This document shows positions 1-11,699 of a stretch of 64,000 bases of DNA, one piece after another. The stretch lies in NCBI RefSeq assembly GCF_000004075.3, contig NC_026656.2:12896001-12960000 (forward strand), in the 5' to 3' direction. The notes under the pieces were generated by a model. That model searched no databases and was not told the origin of the DNA. It saw only the letters and a list, made by a program, of their open reading frames with translations. Made by a program: the position numbers and the translations under genes. Each line of letters opens with the position of its first letter. The stretch's first letter is position 1. Origin of the DNA: Cucumis sativus. Its lineage: Eukaryota > Streptophyta > Magnoliopsida > Cucurbitales > Cucurbitaceae.

Positions 1-254
1 AGAAGAAGTTGGAGTCTTGAATTTTAGAATCTAGAAGTTGCACAATATCGCTTGAGAGAAACAGAGGAAAATATTTGGTGGTGAATTGGAAGTTTGAGAT
101 TTGAGTAGCTTGGAAATTGAATAAGCATGTATATATAGATTAAAAAGCAGACGTGGCCACTAGCTTGATCTAAGAAATGAGTGGTGGCAGGTGAGACATC
201 TATGAATGGGCTCAATTAGGAGACATGTACTTGTGAAGTATACTGTATCACATG
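1..254 (-). promoter_or_regulatory. Promoter and 5' leader of a minus-strand SAUR lying just left of the window
   Basis: This stretch aligns by eye with the leader and promoter of the minus-strand SAUR at 3342-3629 (its region 3640-3900). A TATA box (tatatata) lies at 130-137 and CACATG, which reads CATGTG on the minus strand, at 249-254. By that alignment the start codon should lie roughly 45 bases beyond the left edge. The gene itself is not in the window. Confidence 0.7.
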
Positions 255-1440
255 GTAGTGTACTCTAGATAATAATCTTCAACTACTTGGAAAATAATAT
301 CGGGAAAACAAAGTCACCTAACTACTTGGGAAACCCAGCCAATAGAGGACCCATCTGAGCTGAAAAGTGTGACTTAGTGAAAACTCATTAGTTTTGTTAA
401 GCAGGTTGCACAAGGAATCGGTCATTTACATTTGTTAGAGAAATGCATCAGACATCCAAACCGTTCCCCTAATTCTTTGACATGCCAACTTATAGCAGGG
501 AAACATTCATTTAATGGAATACATTTTTATGTCTAAACAGAAGGAAAGCCTATCTAATTAAAAAATCTAAACCAAGTGACTCAAAGATATGAACAAAACC
601 AAAGTTGGCAGCTAACCTCTGATGACATTATTACAGCTCTTGGAGTCTCACAAACCAATCAACAAGCCAAAAATATGATGAGACTTAAGATGGTTATAAA
701 ATAGCTAGATATGGAGAGAATTTACCTGATGCAGATTGAGAGGTTAGCCTTTTTTTCTTAAATTTTTCATTTTGGATTCCAAACTAGCCTATGTGAAAGT
801 TCACATGAAAGCTGACCAACAACGTTCTCTCACAATGAGTGGATGTGGAGTTCGGAACATTTAATGAGATCCTTATAAGGAAAAAATAAGTAACTTTTAG
901 TTGATAACTAAAAATATAGGTTACCCATTTCATAAACTAGTACTTTTCAAAAGATTATCATTCTTAAGTTCTGGACTAACTAAACAATATGAAAACATAA
1001 AACATGCTGCAGGCTTACTCCAATAACTCTTGAGGATGAAGACAGTGTTTGTAGATCATGTGGAAAAATTCAGTTTCCTGTTACTCGGGGGCATTGATGG
1101 ATACAACAAACCAGAAAAGTTACCATAATAGCACTAAAGAAGAAGTTAACAAGGAGGAACCTACCTACGTGCCTATACAAGAGCCAAAGCAATTTATTGT
1201 CCAATTGTGAGTACCTTGTGTACAATATGAAGTGTACTTTGTGGTTGTCTTATTTCTTAGTTACTATTGCATTGGGCAAACAATACAGCAACTTGTGATT
1301 GGAAGTTTCTCATTACATTGAATACGTTTGGTCTATTTATTTTCCTGGTCACAGCATTTGATTTTTGGTTTTCCTTGACCACTTGTTTTCTTCTTTAATA
1401 TCTTCCCACTGAAACAAGTGAATGTGTACCATCAGAAGTT
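255..1440. other. Spacer between divergent SAURs (unit 1), no gene seen
   Basis: I see no convincing coding region. The stretch is a diverged copy of 3900-5130 and of 7140-8640; for example the phrase cagct-(c/a)-ttggagtc recurs at about 635, 4278 and 7495. It is the central spacer of the leftmost of three SAUR pair units. The two genes of this unit point away from it. Confidence 0.55.
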
Positions 1441-1570
1441 GGGCCAGATGAGAAAACGAGTCTGTTTCAACCAATTTTGCAACCCCATGTGAGCCTTGAT
1501 GATGTAGGACCATGCAGACACCTACATCTAAATTCTTTTGTTCACACCTCCTTTTCCTCACCTATATATA
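1441..1570 (+). promoter_or_regulatory. Promoter module of SAUR 1717 (GGNCCA, CATGTG, TATA)
   Basis: GGGCCA is at 1441-1446, CATGTG at 1486-1491 and tatatata at 1563-1570. CATGTG lies 72 bp before the TATA box, matching the spacing seen at other P-type SAURs in this window. Pieces of this promoter are also recognisable at 4900-5240 and 8520-8660. Confidence 0.6.
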
Positions 1571-1716
1571 CATTCAAATTAAATGAACAACTATCTTCCA
1601 ACTCAAACTGCAGAGAGATTTCATCCAAGTATTGCAGATTTCTACTTCAAGATCGACACTGAGGGCACAACGACCAACAGTTGCTTGCTCTTCTTTCACT
1701 TCAGGAAGATTTAAAG

Positions 1717-2010
1717 ATGGGAATCCGTTTGCCTTCAATTCTTCTTCACACTAAACAAATTCTCAAAATACAGGGTGTTTCTACTAAAGTTAAATCTGAT
1801 ATTCCCAAAGGACATATTGCAGTCTATGTAGGGGAAATCCAAACAAAGAGATTTGTGGTTCCAATTTCATTCTTAAACCATCCTTCTTTTCTAAACCTAC
1901 TGAAAAGGGCCGAGGAGGAGTTTGGATTCAACCATCCAATGGGTGGCCTGACAATTCCCTGCAGAGAAGAGACCTTCATTGATCTCACGTCTAGGTTGCA
2001 TACATCATGA
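1717..2010 (+). CDS. SAUR family protein, P type, 97 aa
   Basis: Small auxin-up RNA protein. Members of this family are short-lived growth effectors; the best-studied ones bind and inhibit PP2C.D phosphatases, which keeps plasma-membrane H+-ATPases phosphorylated and drives acid growth. The SAUR domain runs from about residue 25 to the end: [12 protein letters not shown] (29-40), [32 protein letters not shown], then FIDLTSRL. There is no intron, signal peptide or membrane segment. I start at ATG 1717 because MGIRLPS begins there as in all the paralogues; the frame is open further upstream but lacks an ATG. T43 replaces the usual R of RKRF. It is the only intact plus-strand gene of the three left-hand units. 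Confidence 0.95.
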   Translation: MGIRLPSILLHTKQILKIQGVSTKVKSDIPKGHIAVYVGEIQTKRFVVPISFLNHPSFLNLLKRAEEEFGFNHPMGGLTIPCREETFIDLTSRLHTS

Positions 2011-3341
2011 GAGAGATAAAAGATCAACCATCTCCACACAGTTTTGCCAATTTTGTTATTCTTTTTCAGTTTCTCCTAGTTGTAGTAGAATATCAATGCA
2101 TATGTATAGGAAGTACATAAAAATGACTGTACAGGAAGAGTGGACACTGATCAGTAAAATGACTAGTTATTTCTAAGAGAAAACTGCGCCCCATCAAAAT
2201 TTTCACTTTCTTTTTTGCATGCAATTACGCGAATGAATCTTGAGTAGGATAGGAATTTCAGAATGAATCGATCGAAAAGAAGATATTTAGTGTAAAGGAG
2301 GGAAAAAAAGAGAGAGGCTAGTGTTGCCCTCTGGTATTCAAGAAGGGTGAGAGCTAGCCTCTCTTATCAAATAGAAATAGAACTTTAAAGTGTCCCTCCC
2401 CAGAAACTAAAGCTTATTGACTAAATTTTTTTATCTTAAAGCACTTAACTCTCTTTATGTGCAGGCATTGTATCTAATCTGTTATAGGATCTAACCAAAT
2501 AGGATTTTTCTGACATACAAACTGTGAAAATCTTGTGTATGTTTATGTGAGGAAAGTCAATTGATCTCCATTATTAATGTGCTTTGCAGTATTCTCCATG
2601 AAATTGTAATACATATAGAAACACACACACATGTATGTACATGCATATATGTTTGATATACATATATGTGTGCGTTTATATATCTTTTGGTACAAGAGTT
2701 CAAGAGAAACAGGATATATTATCATTACCCTTCCATCCAACTCATTTCACTTAAAAAAAATGTATTGCAGCTCCATCCATTTCCACTGGCATGGTGGTTG
2801 CTCAAAATAGATTTAATTACATTTACAAACAAATATAAAGATACCAGTCTTATAGATAGTTATTTGACTACTTGATGTTGGTGATTTGAAGAATTATGAA
2901 ACTGAAGTTTTTCTGACAAAGACAATTAAAAGAATCAATAGCAAAAGAAAAAAAGATACAAAGGGACCTATGTAGGGAGTACAAAAGATTTTTGCTCACT
3001 TTCTATATATTATCCAGGTTATTCGTTCCAAGTTCTAGGCCTTAATTAAAAGGTTTTCATTCTGCCTTTGTAATTTGGTTATACCAGCTTTATGCTTTTC
3101 AACCTCAGGTACCTTTTGAGCTTTATCTCTTCTCATTCCATCTATAAAAAATATATATTTCCTTTCAGAAAAATATATATATATGCAGAGGAGTTCAAAA
3201 GAACGAAAAACATTTGTGTATCTAATCTAGTATACATCATTTGGGGAGGCAATTTAGCTCTCCCTCAAAAAAATGTACATAAAAGTGATACAATCTGATC
3301 TACAAGATTGTGGGCTAACAAAAATAGTATTTGCTTCGCAA
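2011..3341. other. 3' flank of SAUR 1717 and spacer to SAUR 3342, no gene seen
   Basis: This holds the presumed 3' UTR of SAUR 1717 and AT-rich spacer with an (AC)/(AT) stretch near 2621-2665. The part 2177-2870 matches 9250-9870, the 3' flank of the decayed copy in unit 3. The part 3200-3340 matches 6390-6560, the 3' flank of the minus-strand copy. I see no additional coding sequence. Confidence 0.5.
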
Positions 3342-3629
3342 CTAATGCAAATGAGAGATGAGACCGATGAATGTATCATCACTGCAGGGAATGGTGAGAC
3401 CTCCCGTGGGGTGATTGTAACCAAATTCTTCTTCAGCTTGACAGAGCAAATCTTTGAAAAATGGCCGATTCAAGTAAGATATTGGAATCACAAACCGCTT
3501 CCTTTGGCTCTCTCCAACATAAACGGCACAATAACCTTTGCGAACAATTGATGGTTCTTGGTTTGTTGCAAGAGAAGAAAGACCTATATTATGCACAGCA
3601 TTTACAATTTTTGCGACACGAAAACCCAT
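3342..3629 (-). CDS. SAUR family protein, divergent member, 95 aa
   Basis: A complete single-exon SAUR on the minus strand and the most divergent intact copy here. The N-terminus [17 protein letters not shown] resembles other SAUR starts, but the usual VPKGH is VRKGYC (29-34). [20 protein letters not shown] is canonical; it is followed by [20 protein letters not shown] and GGLTIPC. The C-terminus reads FIGLISHLH instead of FIDLTSRL. Spacing and length fit the family, so it probably still encodes a SAUR protein, but the loss of the PKGH proline and the altered tail could mean relaxed constraint. Its promoter is the one conserved at 1-254 and 6890-7140. Confidence 0.88.
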   Translation of the reverse strand: MGFRVAKIVNAVHNIGLSSLATNQEPSIVRKGYCAVYVGESQRKRFVIPISYLNRPFFKDLLCQAEEEFGYNHPTGGLTIPCSDDTFIGLISHLH

Positions 3630-3780
3630 GGTTTTGAAATTGAGAACAAGAAATCAATAAATTAAGAACTGAAGAAACTTGAAGTCCTACAGTTGCAATT
3701 GAGAGAATGAGAAAGCTTGGCGGGTGGCTGAATTTTTGAGATCCGAGTTGCTTGGGACTTGAAACAAGTATGTAATTATG

Positions 3781-3897
3781 TATATATAGAAGAAAAGTGA
3801 TGATGTAGCCAATAGTTCTCTAAGAAATAGGTGGATAGAAATCTCTGGATGGGTCCTACTAGAAAGCAGTTGCTAGTGATGTCTACTGTTTCACATG
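3781..3897 (-). promoter_or_regulatory. Promoter module of SAUR 3342 (TATA, CATGTG)
   Basis: On the minus strand, CATGTG (plus-strand CACATG 3892-3897) precedes a TATA box at 3781-3788. The box is about 263 bp before the ATG. The same layout is found at the left window edge. Confidence 0.6.
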
Positions 3898-4899
3898 GTC
3901 CTGTCTCCTAGACCATAATCTTCAGATACTCGGGATATAGTATTGGGTAAACAAAGTCACCTAACTCTTTGGGAAAATCAGCCACCCATTTGAGCTGAAA
4001 ATTGTGGCCAGTTAAAAACTTTTTAATCTTGCTAAGCACAGAGCATAAGCAAGTAGTTGATCACTTTTGTTAGAGACATGCCTAAAACATCTAAACGCTT
4101 CCCCTTATTTTTTACCGAGTCAACATACAACATGAACACGCCATTTAATGGCATAGATTTTTTCTGACTGAATGTATTGAATATCAATCTAATTTAAGAA
4201 CCTAAACCATCTGGGTAAAAATAGACAAGACCAAACTTGGCAGCTAAGCCTTTGTGATAATATATATATATATCAGTACAGCTATTGGAGTCCCACAAAT
4301 GATGAACCTAAATGAGACAATAAGGTGAGATCACAGTCATAAATAGAGAAAAATCAACTGTTCTTGATCCAAATTGTGAGATCCTACCTCCTTTTTTCCC
4401 CTTCTTTTTTTTTTTTTGTTTGTTTATTTATAGTGTGTTCCAAACAAGTCTGTGAAGTTCACGTGAAAGGTGACCTACATTGTTTTCTCAAAATGAGCCC
4501 ATATTGCCTATTGGCATATTATACAAGATACTTTTAGAATCAATTAAGCATCTACGTAGGAATGAAACATCTTTTCTTCAACAATTAACTAAGATGCAGA
4601 CTACTAATTTACAAGACTAATGCTTTTTGAAAGAATACCATACCATTCACCAGCTCTGGACTAACTTAACAATATAATTACATCAACATAGTGCTAGATA
4701 ACTCTCGAGGTTTAGCTCTCAGGGTTTGGTACAGTCTTGATAAACCAAAGATAAATTGTTGCTTTATGGTAGACAGTTTGTGTAGAAGACATAACTTCCT
4801 GTCTCGTGGAGCATCAATAGATACGAACCAGTAAAGCGGTGATAATGTTACTAATGGAAAAATCAATGAGGATTTGAAATGCCTTTACGACCTAGAACA
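3898..4899. other. Spacer of SAUR unit 2, no gene seen
   Basis: This is a diverged copy of the unit 1 spacer. It contains a short (TA)n run at about 4257-4273 and a poly(T) stretch near 4408-4420. No coding signal was recognised. Confidence 0.5.
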
Positions 4900-5240
4900 A
4901 TTTGTTGTACGTTGTCGAGTACATTATGCCCGAACCGAAATTCAGTTTTTTTGGTAGTTATTTCACTGAATCAATTATGCATTAACCTGTGTTTGGAGGT
5001 ATCTCATCACATGGTAGTTATTTCCTTTGGTCTATTTTCTCGGTCACAGTATTTGGTTTTCGGTTCTCCTTGAACACTTGGTCAACTCTAATGTCCGTCC
5101 TTCAATTGAACCAAGCAGGGCTTATCCGATCAGAAGTTGGGCTGAGAAAAACGAGTATGTTACAACCAGTTTGGCAACCCCATGTGATCCTTTAATCAAG
5201 TAGGTTCCCTCGAACTCCTATATTGATATTCCTTCGCTAA
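4900..5240 (+). promoter_or_regulatory. Orphan SAUR promoter cut off by a LINE-like insertion
   Basis: This matches the promoter of SAUR 1717 (1200-1560), including a phrase like tcggtcacagtatttgg, a relic of the GGNCCA region, and CATGTG at 5181-5186. About 60 bp after CATGTG, before any TATA box, the homology stops and LINE-like DNA begins. No SAUR coding sequence follows, so the gene of this unit was lost. Confidence 0.65.
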
Positions 5241-5249
5241 TCCTCACTT

Positions 5250-6080
5250 TCTTTTTCTTTAAACGGAAACGACCCTCTTTATTAATAATAATAATAGAGA
5301 CTAATGCTAGAGTATTATACTAAGAACAAAAAAGACTACGGAAAAATAACTAGCTAGAACAAAAATAACAATCTCAAGCATAAAAACAATGAGTTAATCA
5401 AAGCAAACGAAATTCGAAGAAAGCTAGATACAAAGAAAAACTTAAACGCTTTCTCAAAAAGAGCCCACTTGAAACTGAAGTCTTGCACACCAAAATCTTC
5501 AAAATGAAAGGAGAAAGCGAACACCAAGAAGAGGCAACCAGCTACTTCAAGACTATCTTGCCAATGCAAACCTTTGCTCAGAGGAACTCAATAAAGTCTT
5601 CCAATCCACAGTTTCGAACAAAGCTTTGGCGGCAATGGTTCAGGGAAGAAACAGGACCCAATAATCAGCAAAAATTTTGCCTATCCCCAAAAGGTAAGCC
5701 CAGCAGTTGCTCTCCATTGGCAGGCATGAAGTCGAAGACCATATACACATGCTCGTCTTCTCTTTCTCATAAAGACACTGATAAAAGATATGATTTTGAA
5801 CCTCATTTCCATTCAAACGCTCTTGCAATTGGGTCGTTGCGATTACGGGTTGGATGTCTAACAAGAAGCAAATCAAAGGTTGCAAAGCAGCCAATTTTCT
5901 GTTTGAGTTTTTCTGCTGTATTTAGACCTTTGTCTAGAAAAATCCAAATAAGCGTACTAATCTCCTTGGCCAAGCACTTGACGGAAAGCAAAAGGATCAA
6001 TCTTCCAAACTCTTTCATTGTCTTTTACTTGAATAGTAATACCTTCCAGGCAATCCTAGAAGTTAGAACTATAAAAATGA
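5250..6080 (-). mobile_element. 5'-truncated LINE remnant, minus strand
   Basis: Read on the minus strand, the end near 5250-5320 has the tail form seen in several copies in this window: GCATTAGTCTCT, then an ATAAAGAGG-type motif, then an A-rich end. Upstream, minus-strand reading frames carry pieces such as LNTAEKL and HIFYQCLY, which resemble the zinc-binding (zf-RVT) region after a LINE reverse transcriptase. Frames are interrupted throughout. No target-site duplication was recognised. It sits exactly where the SAUR of unit 2 should follow its promoter. A long plus-strand open frame across it (5483-6109) is judged to be chance. Confidence 0.5.
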
Positions 6081-6547
6081 CTATACAATCATTTTTTAAT
6101 AAAATTTAGCACTTCTATGTACTTGAATTTGGCAATTTATGCGTCATAAATCCTGAATCTTTTATGAGTGATTAAAAAAAAGATCAATGTCAAAAGAAAA
6201 GTTTATATGGAAAAGGTTAATGTTAATGAAAGATTTACTAGGTTCGTCCGACCGAACCTTAGGCAATGTCTAGTGTCTTATAGGCCATTCAGGTGTCACT
6301 TTAAAAATGAAGATCATCGATGCTTCTATTTTTCAAAATAACACGATGTAAGTATAATGGCTATACTTTTATGTTAACAGAAAAACATGCAAAAGAAGAA
6401 AAACAAGACAAAAACTTGCATGGAATGAATTATCTAGTTCTGTATACATCATTTGGGATGTCATTTTTTATCACTCCCTCCAAAGTGTATATAAGAATGG
6501 TATCAGTAGTCTACAAAGTTTGTGTCAACCACATATATCTTCAAAAC

Positions 6548-6882
6548 TCTTTCGATTGGGGGATGAGATCAATGAAAACAGATTCAAATACAATCGACCC
6601 TGTGCTTTGAGTTTCTCTCAATTTTGGTCCATGTACTTTCAATTGTCTAATTTTAGTCTCTGTATTTTTAATAAATCTTAAATTTAGTCCTTCAAACTTT
6701 AAACTTAACTTTTATCGAAATTGGTCAAATAATATTAATAATTTTCATGTAAGAAAAGACACTGTACTCCTGAAAAGTTATCTTTGCAAACTAATGAAAA
6801 TCTGTGACTCTGGTTTGTTGTTTGTGAAGATAGCCAAAGACTTCGCACAGCAATTTACAATATTCACCAAATAAAAACCTGT
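6548..6882 (-). pseudogene. SAUR pseudogene (unit 3, minus strand), two end fragments
   Basis: Only the two ends of a copy of SAUR 3342 remain. The piece at about 6548-6582 matches the C-terminal coding end (gatgagatcaatgaa versus gatgagaccgatgaa). The piece at about 6806-6882 matches the N-terminal end. The start codon position reads tgt on the plus strand instead of cat, so the ATG is lost. The middle is replaced by unrelated AT-rich DNA. The flanking promoter (6890-7140) and 3' flank (6390-6547) still match the intact relative. Confidence 0.65.
6583..6800. repeat. AT-rich insertion inside the SAUR pseudogene
   Basis: About 215 bp separate the two SAUR ends and have no match in the paralogous unit at 3342. 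The wording (ttttggtccatgtacttt, then tttagtccttcaaacttt) is typical of dispersed non-coding plant repeats. The exact boundaries and family could not be fixed, and no clear terminal repeats were seen. Confidence 0.35.
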
Positions 6883-6889
6883 AGTTTTA

Positions 6890-7140
6890 TTCTTCACAAA
6901 AGGAAGTCAAAGAATATTTAGTCGAAGAAACTTGAAGTCGCACAAGAGCTAGAGTGAGAATGCGTGGCAGGTGGTTGAAAGTTTGAGATCTGGGTTGCTT
7001 GGGAATTAAAACCGTGTCTATATATAGATGAAAAAGGGTGATCTGGGTAGGATGTGTTTGAATGGGGCCAACTAGTAGGCAAGTGCTTGTGAACTCTACT
7101 GTATTGTATTATCCTGTGTTGCAGATATTAATCTTCACCT
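6890..7140 (-). promoter_or_regulatory. Decayed minus-strand SAUR promoter (unit 3)
   Basis: This is homologous to 3640-3900 and 1-254, with a retained TATA box at 7021-7028. The CATGTG position is degenerate. It serves no intact gene. Confidence 0.55.
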
Positions 7141-7529
7141 ACTGAGGAAATAATACTGGGAAATCAAATCACCGAACTTTTTGGCAAAACTAGCCCATAG
7201 AGGACCCATTTGCATGGAAAATTGTGGCTTAGTGAAACTTCGTTTGTTATGTTAATCACATAACTTAGGCAATAGCCATCACTTTTGTTAGAGACATGCC
7301 TGAGACATGTATATCACTCCCCTCACTTTGTGCTATGCCAACATATAACAGGGAAGCAGACTCATTAAACACTATATATTTTTCTGTCTAAAAGGAATTG
7401 AAAATTTATCTAATTAAAAAATTTAAACCATCTGGCTAAGTACATGAACAAAATCAAACTTGGCAGGCAAGTCTTAGTGGCAACACATCAATGCAGCTAT
7501 TGGAGTCCCAAAACAAATTGAATTAATAT

Positions 7530-7866
7530 AAAATACTAAGATTAACTTCCTCTTGCTATAGTAAATACTATTTAAAAGCCTCCAATTAGCTACGGTGAAC
7601 ACTATTTCAAAACTCTTATTTGCTACCGTATTTATATTTGCTACAATTTTTACTATTTTAATTTCATCTTTTTTATTATTTGCTACGGTATTTACTATTT
7701 CCCTTCTTAAACTAAAATAGTTTACATCTCAAACACATACTATTATAACTCATACTAAAATAATCTACAACCCCAACACAAACTAAAATAATCTACAACC
7801 CCAATAGTGTACTCCGGTTATAATAACTTAGAACTATAATAATAAACTATTTGCTTTCAAACACCG
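7530..7866. repeat. MITE-like insertion in the unit 3 spacer
   Basis: Compared with units 1 and 2, about 340 bp of extra DNA is present between the agctattggagtccc phrase and the agtagagaaaaat phrase. It carries repeated wording such as ttgctacggtatttactatt and two near-identical copies of taaaataatctacaacccc (about 7760 and 7785). This resembles short non-autonomous dispersed elements. No clean target-site duplication was identified. Confidence 0.5.
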
Positions 7867-7941
7867 CGAAAGAGATAAGATTGTACTCTTAAGTAGAGAA
7901 AAATTTACATGATGTAGAATGTGGAATTGTTCCTTGTTATG

Positions 7942-7945
<4 letters not shown>

Positions 7946-7980
<35 letters not shown>
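7946..7980. repeat. (AT)n microsatellite
   Basis: An uninterrupted alternating AT run of about 35 bases in the unit 3 spacer. Confidence 0.9.
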
Positions 7981-7986
<6 letters not shown>

Positions 7987-8761
7987 TGGAGCAAGCCTAT
8001 GTGAAGTTCACTTGAAAGCTGACCTACAATGTTTCCATAAATTAGATTCTTTTAAGAAGAATAAAAAACTGTGTAGGAATCAAGCACTTCTTCAGCAATT
8101 AAATAATATGCAGAATGCCCTTTTCCATGACTAATGCTTTTTGAAAAATTACCATTCTCGAGTTCTGGATTATTTTAATCCTACTAATGTGAAAACATCG
8201 AAAAGGTGCACGCTTCAATAACCCTTGAGGAGGTTGAATACAGTGTTTTCTACATCAAGATACGGCTGTTGTTTATGGTAGAAAATTCATATAAAATTCG
8301 CAAATTCCTGTTTGATGGTGCATTAAGGAAAACAAACAAGTAAAGTTGTGCGGTGATATTATAATGAAATTATGAAACAGTCAATTAGGAATGCTTTGAA
8401 GTCCCTAAATGAGAACCAAGAAAATTTGACACATAGTCGAGTATCAATGTACATACCAAAATACTTTGGTGGTCTAATTTCTTAGCTATTGCATTGGACC
8501 AATGATGCAGAACAAGTGATCAAAAGTTTCTCATCAAGTGGTCTTCATTTTGGTCTATCTATTTTCTTGGCCACAACATTTGGTTTTCCATTTTCCTTGA
8601 CCATTTGTTTTCAACTATATTATATTCCATTCAAACAAGTGGGTCTTTGCTACCAGAGAGAAAATTCTATCGAAGTACTTAAGTTTTCTAATTCAAATCA
8701 ATATCAAGAACGCTATCACCTAGATGTGCTTGGTCTGCTCTCAATTCAAGCAAGTTTGAAG

Positions 8762-8984
8762 ATCGAATATGTTTTCGTACAATTCTTCTTAACACCAAAC
8801 AATTCTCAACCTGCACAATGCTTGTACTCAGAACCCCAAAGGTCATATCCAGTTCTAGTAACTTACTCCCACGCCAAATCATTTATTAAGTAAGGGCTGA
8901 GGAAGATTTTGGATTAAACCATCCAATTTATGGTGCAACAAATCTCCGAGCATTGATATTACTTCTTAGTTGAATATATCATGA
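8762..8984 (+). pseudogene. SAUR pseudogene (unit 3, plus strand)
   Basis: This aligns with SAUR 1717 from its start region (atcgaatatgttttcg for atgggaatccgtttgc) to a final tcatga at 8980-8984. It is about 223 bp long against 294, so roughly 70 bp are gone, mainly from the YVGE-to-KRF part of the domain. The ATG is mutated and the frame is broken (a taa occurs in the middle). The phrases ccccaaaggtcatat and gctgaggaagattttgg identify the SAUR core. Promoter relics precede it at 8520-8660. It is the decayed counterpart of SAUR 1717. Confidence 0.8.
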
Positions 8985-9870
8985 GATGAAGAGAAAAAGT
9001 AAAAGATCCACCCCTCCACGCAGTTATTCCAACTTTAATTTTTTGTTTCTAGAAATCAGAGTAGGATTCCAAAGTATTGGGATTGGGAAGGAAGTAAATT
9101 TTGTGAACTTGATTTTTTGTGAATGGCCTTGTCCTCTTTCATACTCTTTTTTTCTCAGTGAAAGTAGTATTAATGTGTGTGTGTGTGTTGTTCTACCTGA
9201 AATGCCTACAACACATATAAGTTGCAGTTAGAGAGCAACAATATAACATTTTTCCTAGAGAAAACTTCCCCCCTTCAACTCATGAATTCCGTACATTTCT
9301 ATATTCCTTCTCAGGATACCATCAAAGTCCTTGTCAAAAAAATTTCCTCTATTGTGCAATATTGAGTACTGACATGGAAAAATGCTGTTTCAGCAAGAGA
9401 TTATCAAAGAAAATGTGGATTTCGTCCACTGATGTTCAAGAGGGAGAGGCAAAAAATTATATTAGCTAAGTTAGAGATAGAAAACCATAACAACCTAGAT
9501 CAGAAACCAAGGTTTATCAACTTAACTTGTCGACTTCAAACAATAAACTCTCTGTGTGCCTACATGCTATCTAATCTAACATAACCAAACAAGTTTTCTT
9601 CCTTTTTTCACGCTATAATTCTGCAAGTCCCGCACACAACTTGTGCGAGGGAAATCAAATCGATCTGCATCATAATGAAGTTTGTCACTGTTGCGACAGA
9701 CACATTTCTCTTTTCTTACAAGTGTAGGAAGGAAAATGAATTCCATCACTATCACAGTTTCTATCATATCCAACACATTTCCCTTAAAAAAAACACTCGA
9801 CTCCAACCATATCATCTGGTATGGCAGATGCCCAAAGTAGATTCAACCACATCTAATCAAGAAGTCTAAA
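8985..9870. other. 3' flank of the decayed SAUR (unit 3), no gene seen
   Basis: Homologous to 2011-2870, including a (GT)n run at about 9172-9190. Homology to the SAUR units ends near 9870. No coding signal. Confidence 0.5.
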
Positions 9871-11489
9871 CTTAAATCTTATCACCAACAAAAACAAAAT
9901 AAAATAATCATACGCAATCATTTCACAATACAAATTAGCCGTCTACTACTCTACATCCAATCAATAAATCAAAACTTCAATCATTTCACAATACAGATTA
10001 GCAATACTCACTCAATGTAGACTCATCAGAGTAATGTATTTTTTCCTTCTCTTGCTTCAACCAGATATCGATCCCCAAAATGTATCGGTAAAGAAAACTG
10101 AAAATAAAAATATTGTTTGTATCTTAGGTATCTATCTATCAAGTATTGAACCTTAACACATGGGAAATTATGCACCGATTTTGGATTTCATTAATTACAA
10201 TCGTTGTATGAACATTTTTCGTACCTTTACTTCAGAGAGATCAGTACAATTCTACCAAATGACGCGGGAAGTTATTGTAGATTAATGTCTTGTCGAATCT
10301 GGAAGACAATGGCGTCGTGGCAGACTCTAGACGTACAAATTGATGATAAATTCGAACTGTATTGAACAGATTATTGCATGTGAGTTTGTTGCCAAGTATT
10401 GAATTCAATTGAATTGGATCGAATCGAATTTGAACAGATATGGATTATGATTTTGGGCATACGATTTACGTCGAGTTCTAGCTGTTTGAATTTGGATTAT
10501 ACGATAATTTGCGATATCTAATGATTTAAAATATTGGTATATAATCCTCTGACGTTGATATCATATTTTAATAAACGGATATCTCATAACAACAACAAAA
10601 TAATGCCCATTTCATTTCATTATCAATACTCATCAAATTCATATATGTAAAGATTTTGTATTTTGCAACAAAATATCTTTTTCTAGGATGAGAACCAAAA
10701 AGACAGAGGCCGAGTATAAATAATTGAATACTCACGATCTCTCAAAGTCTTACGTATATATAATACATTAGAGTATTCTAATTATGATAAATATGAGAAA
10801 AATGGAGAAAGATAAATGTTTGCTCTTTCCTTAATCTCTACAATAAAGAAGGAGGCTCGAGAGAAACTCATAGCAACGTCGTTTAGGAGGTTTGAACGTT
10901 GTACTAAATGTGTCGTAAGAATATATATGAATAGACTTTATTTAAAGAATGAAAAGAATTGTTTAGAAAAGGTAAAAATAATTAAGTATTAATTTGAATG
11001 ATTTAAAATTTCAAAACAACTACCTTTTCTTTCTTAAAAAATAAAAATTCATCGCAAATATTAAGTCATACTACATAAATTTTTGTTAACATAAGTGAAG
11101 TTAGAGACGTCCGAACTACCTATCTTTTTATATGCCTATTAAATTATGTTCAACAGATAATAATACTGTAATCATTAATCATTGTTATTGTTATTATTAT
11201 TATTATTTTGTTATATGATATCATTTTCATAGAATTTGGAGGGGAGGGTGTTTTTTTTTCTTGTTGTTGTTGATATTGTGAAAGAAAGCATTTTGTCAAT
11301 TTCCTTGAAGATTCCAATACCAAAATCTTGAGTTTTTTTAATTAAGTAGAGCAGCTAGAATTCAATTGGTCAAATGAATGGAAGGTATTTCAACCACCTC
11401 ACAATATAGCTTGAATATCATTTTTGAAGTTTATATACTGAAATTAGTTGAAGAATAATAATAATAGTTTTTGTGTGTATGTATATATA

Positions 11490-11695
11490 TATATAGAAAA
11501 ATAATTATTTTTAATAACAAAACTGAAAATATTTACAAATATATGAAAATTTCATAATCTATCAATAATAGACGGGGTAGATGTTCATCAATAAACAATA
11601 ATAATTTATTGATATTTATCGTCATCTATGGATAATATTTTGTTATATTTGTAAGTATTTTGGTTCAAATGGATAATTGTAGTTGATAGCCATTT
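11490..11695. repeat. TATCAATAATAGA-type dispersed repeat, copy 1
   Basis: It shares with the following copies the order: tttacaaatat, then tctatcaataatagac, then ttgttatatttgtaagtattttgg, then a phrase ending in ggataattgtag. It looks like a diverged copy of a short non-coding dispersed element. Its ends are not defined. Confidence 0.45.
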
Positions 11696-11699
11696 TAGA

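Noticed and set aside
5483-6109. 208-codon plus-strand open frame
   Set aside because: It lies antisense to a LINE-like remnant with zf-RVT-like pieces on the minus strand, and has no recognisable domain.
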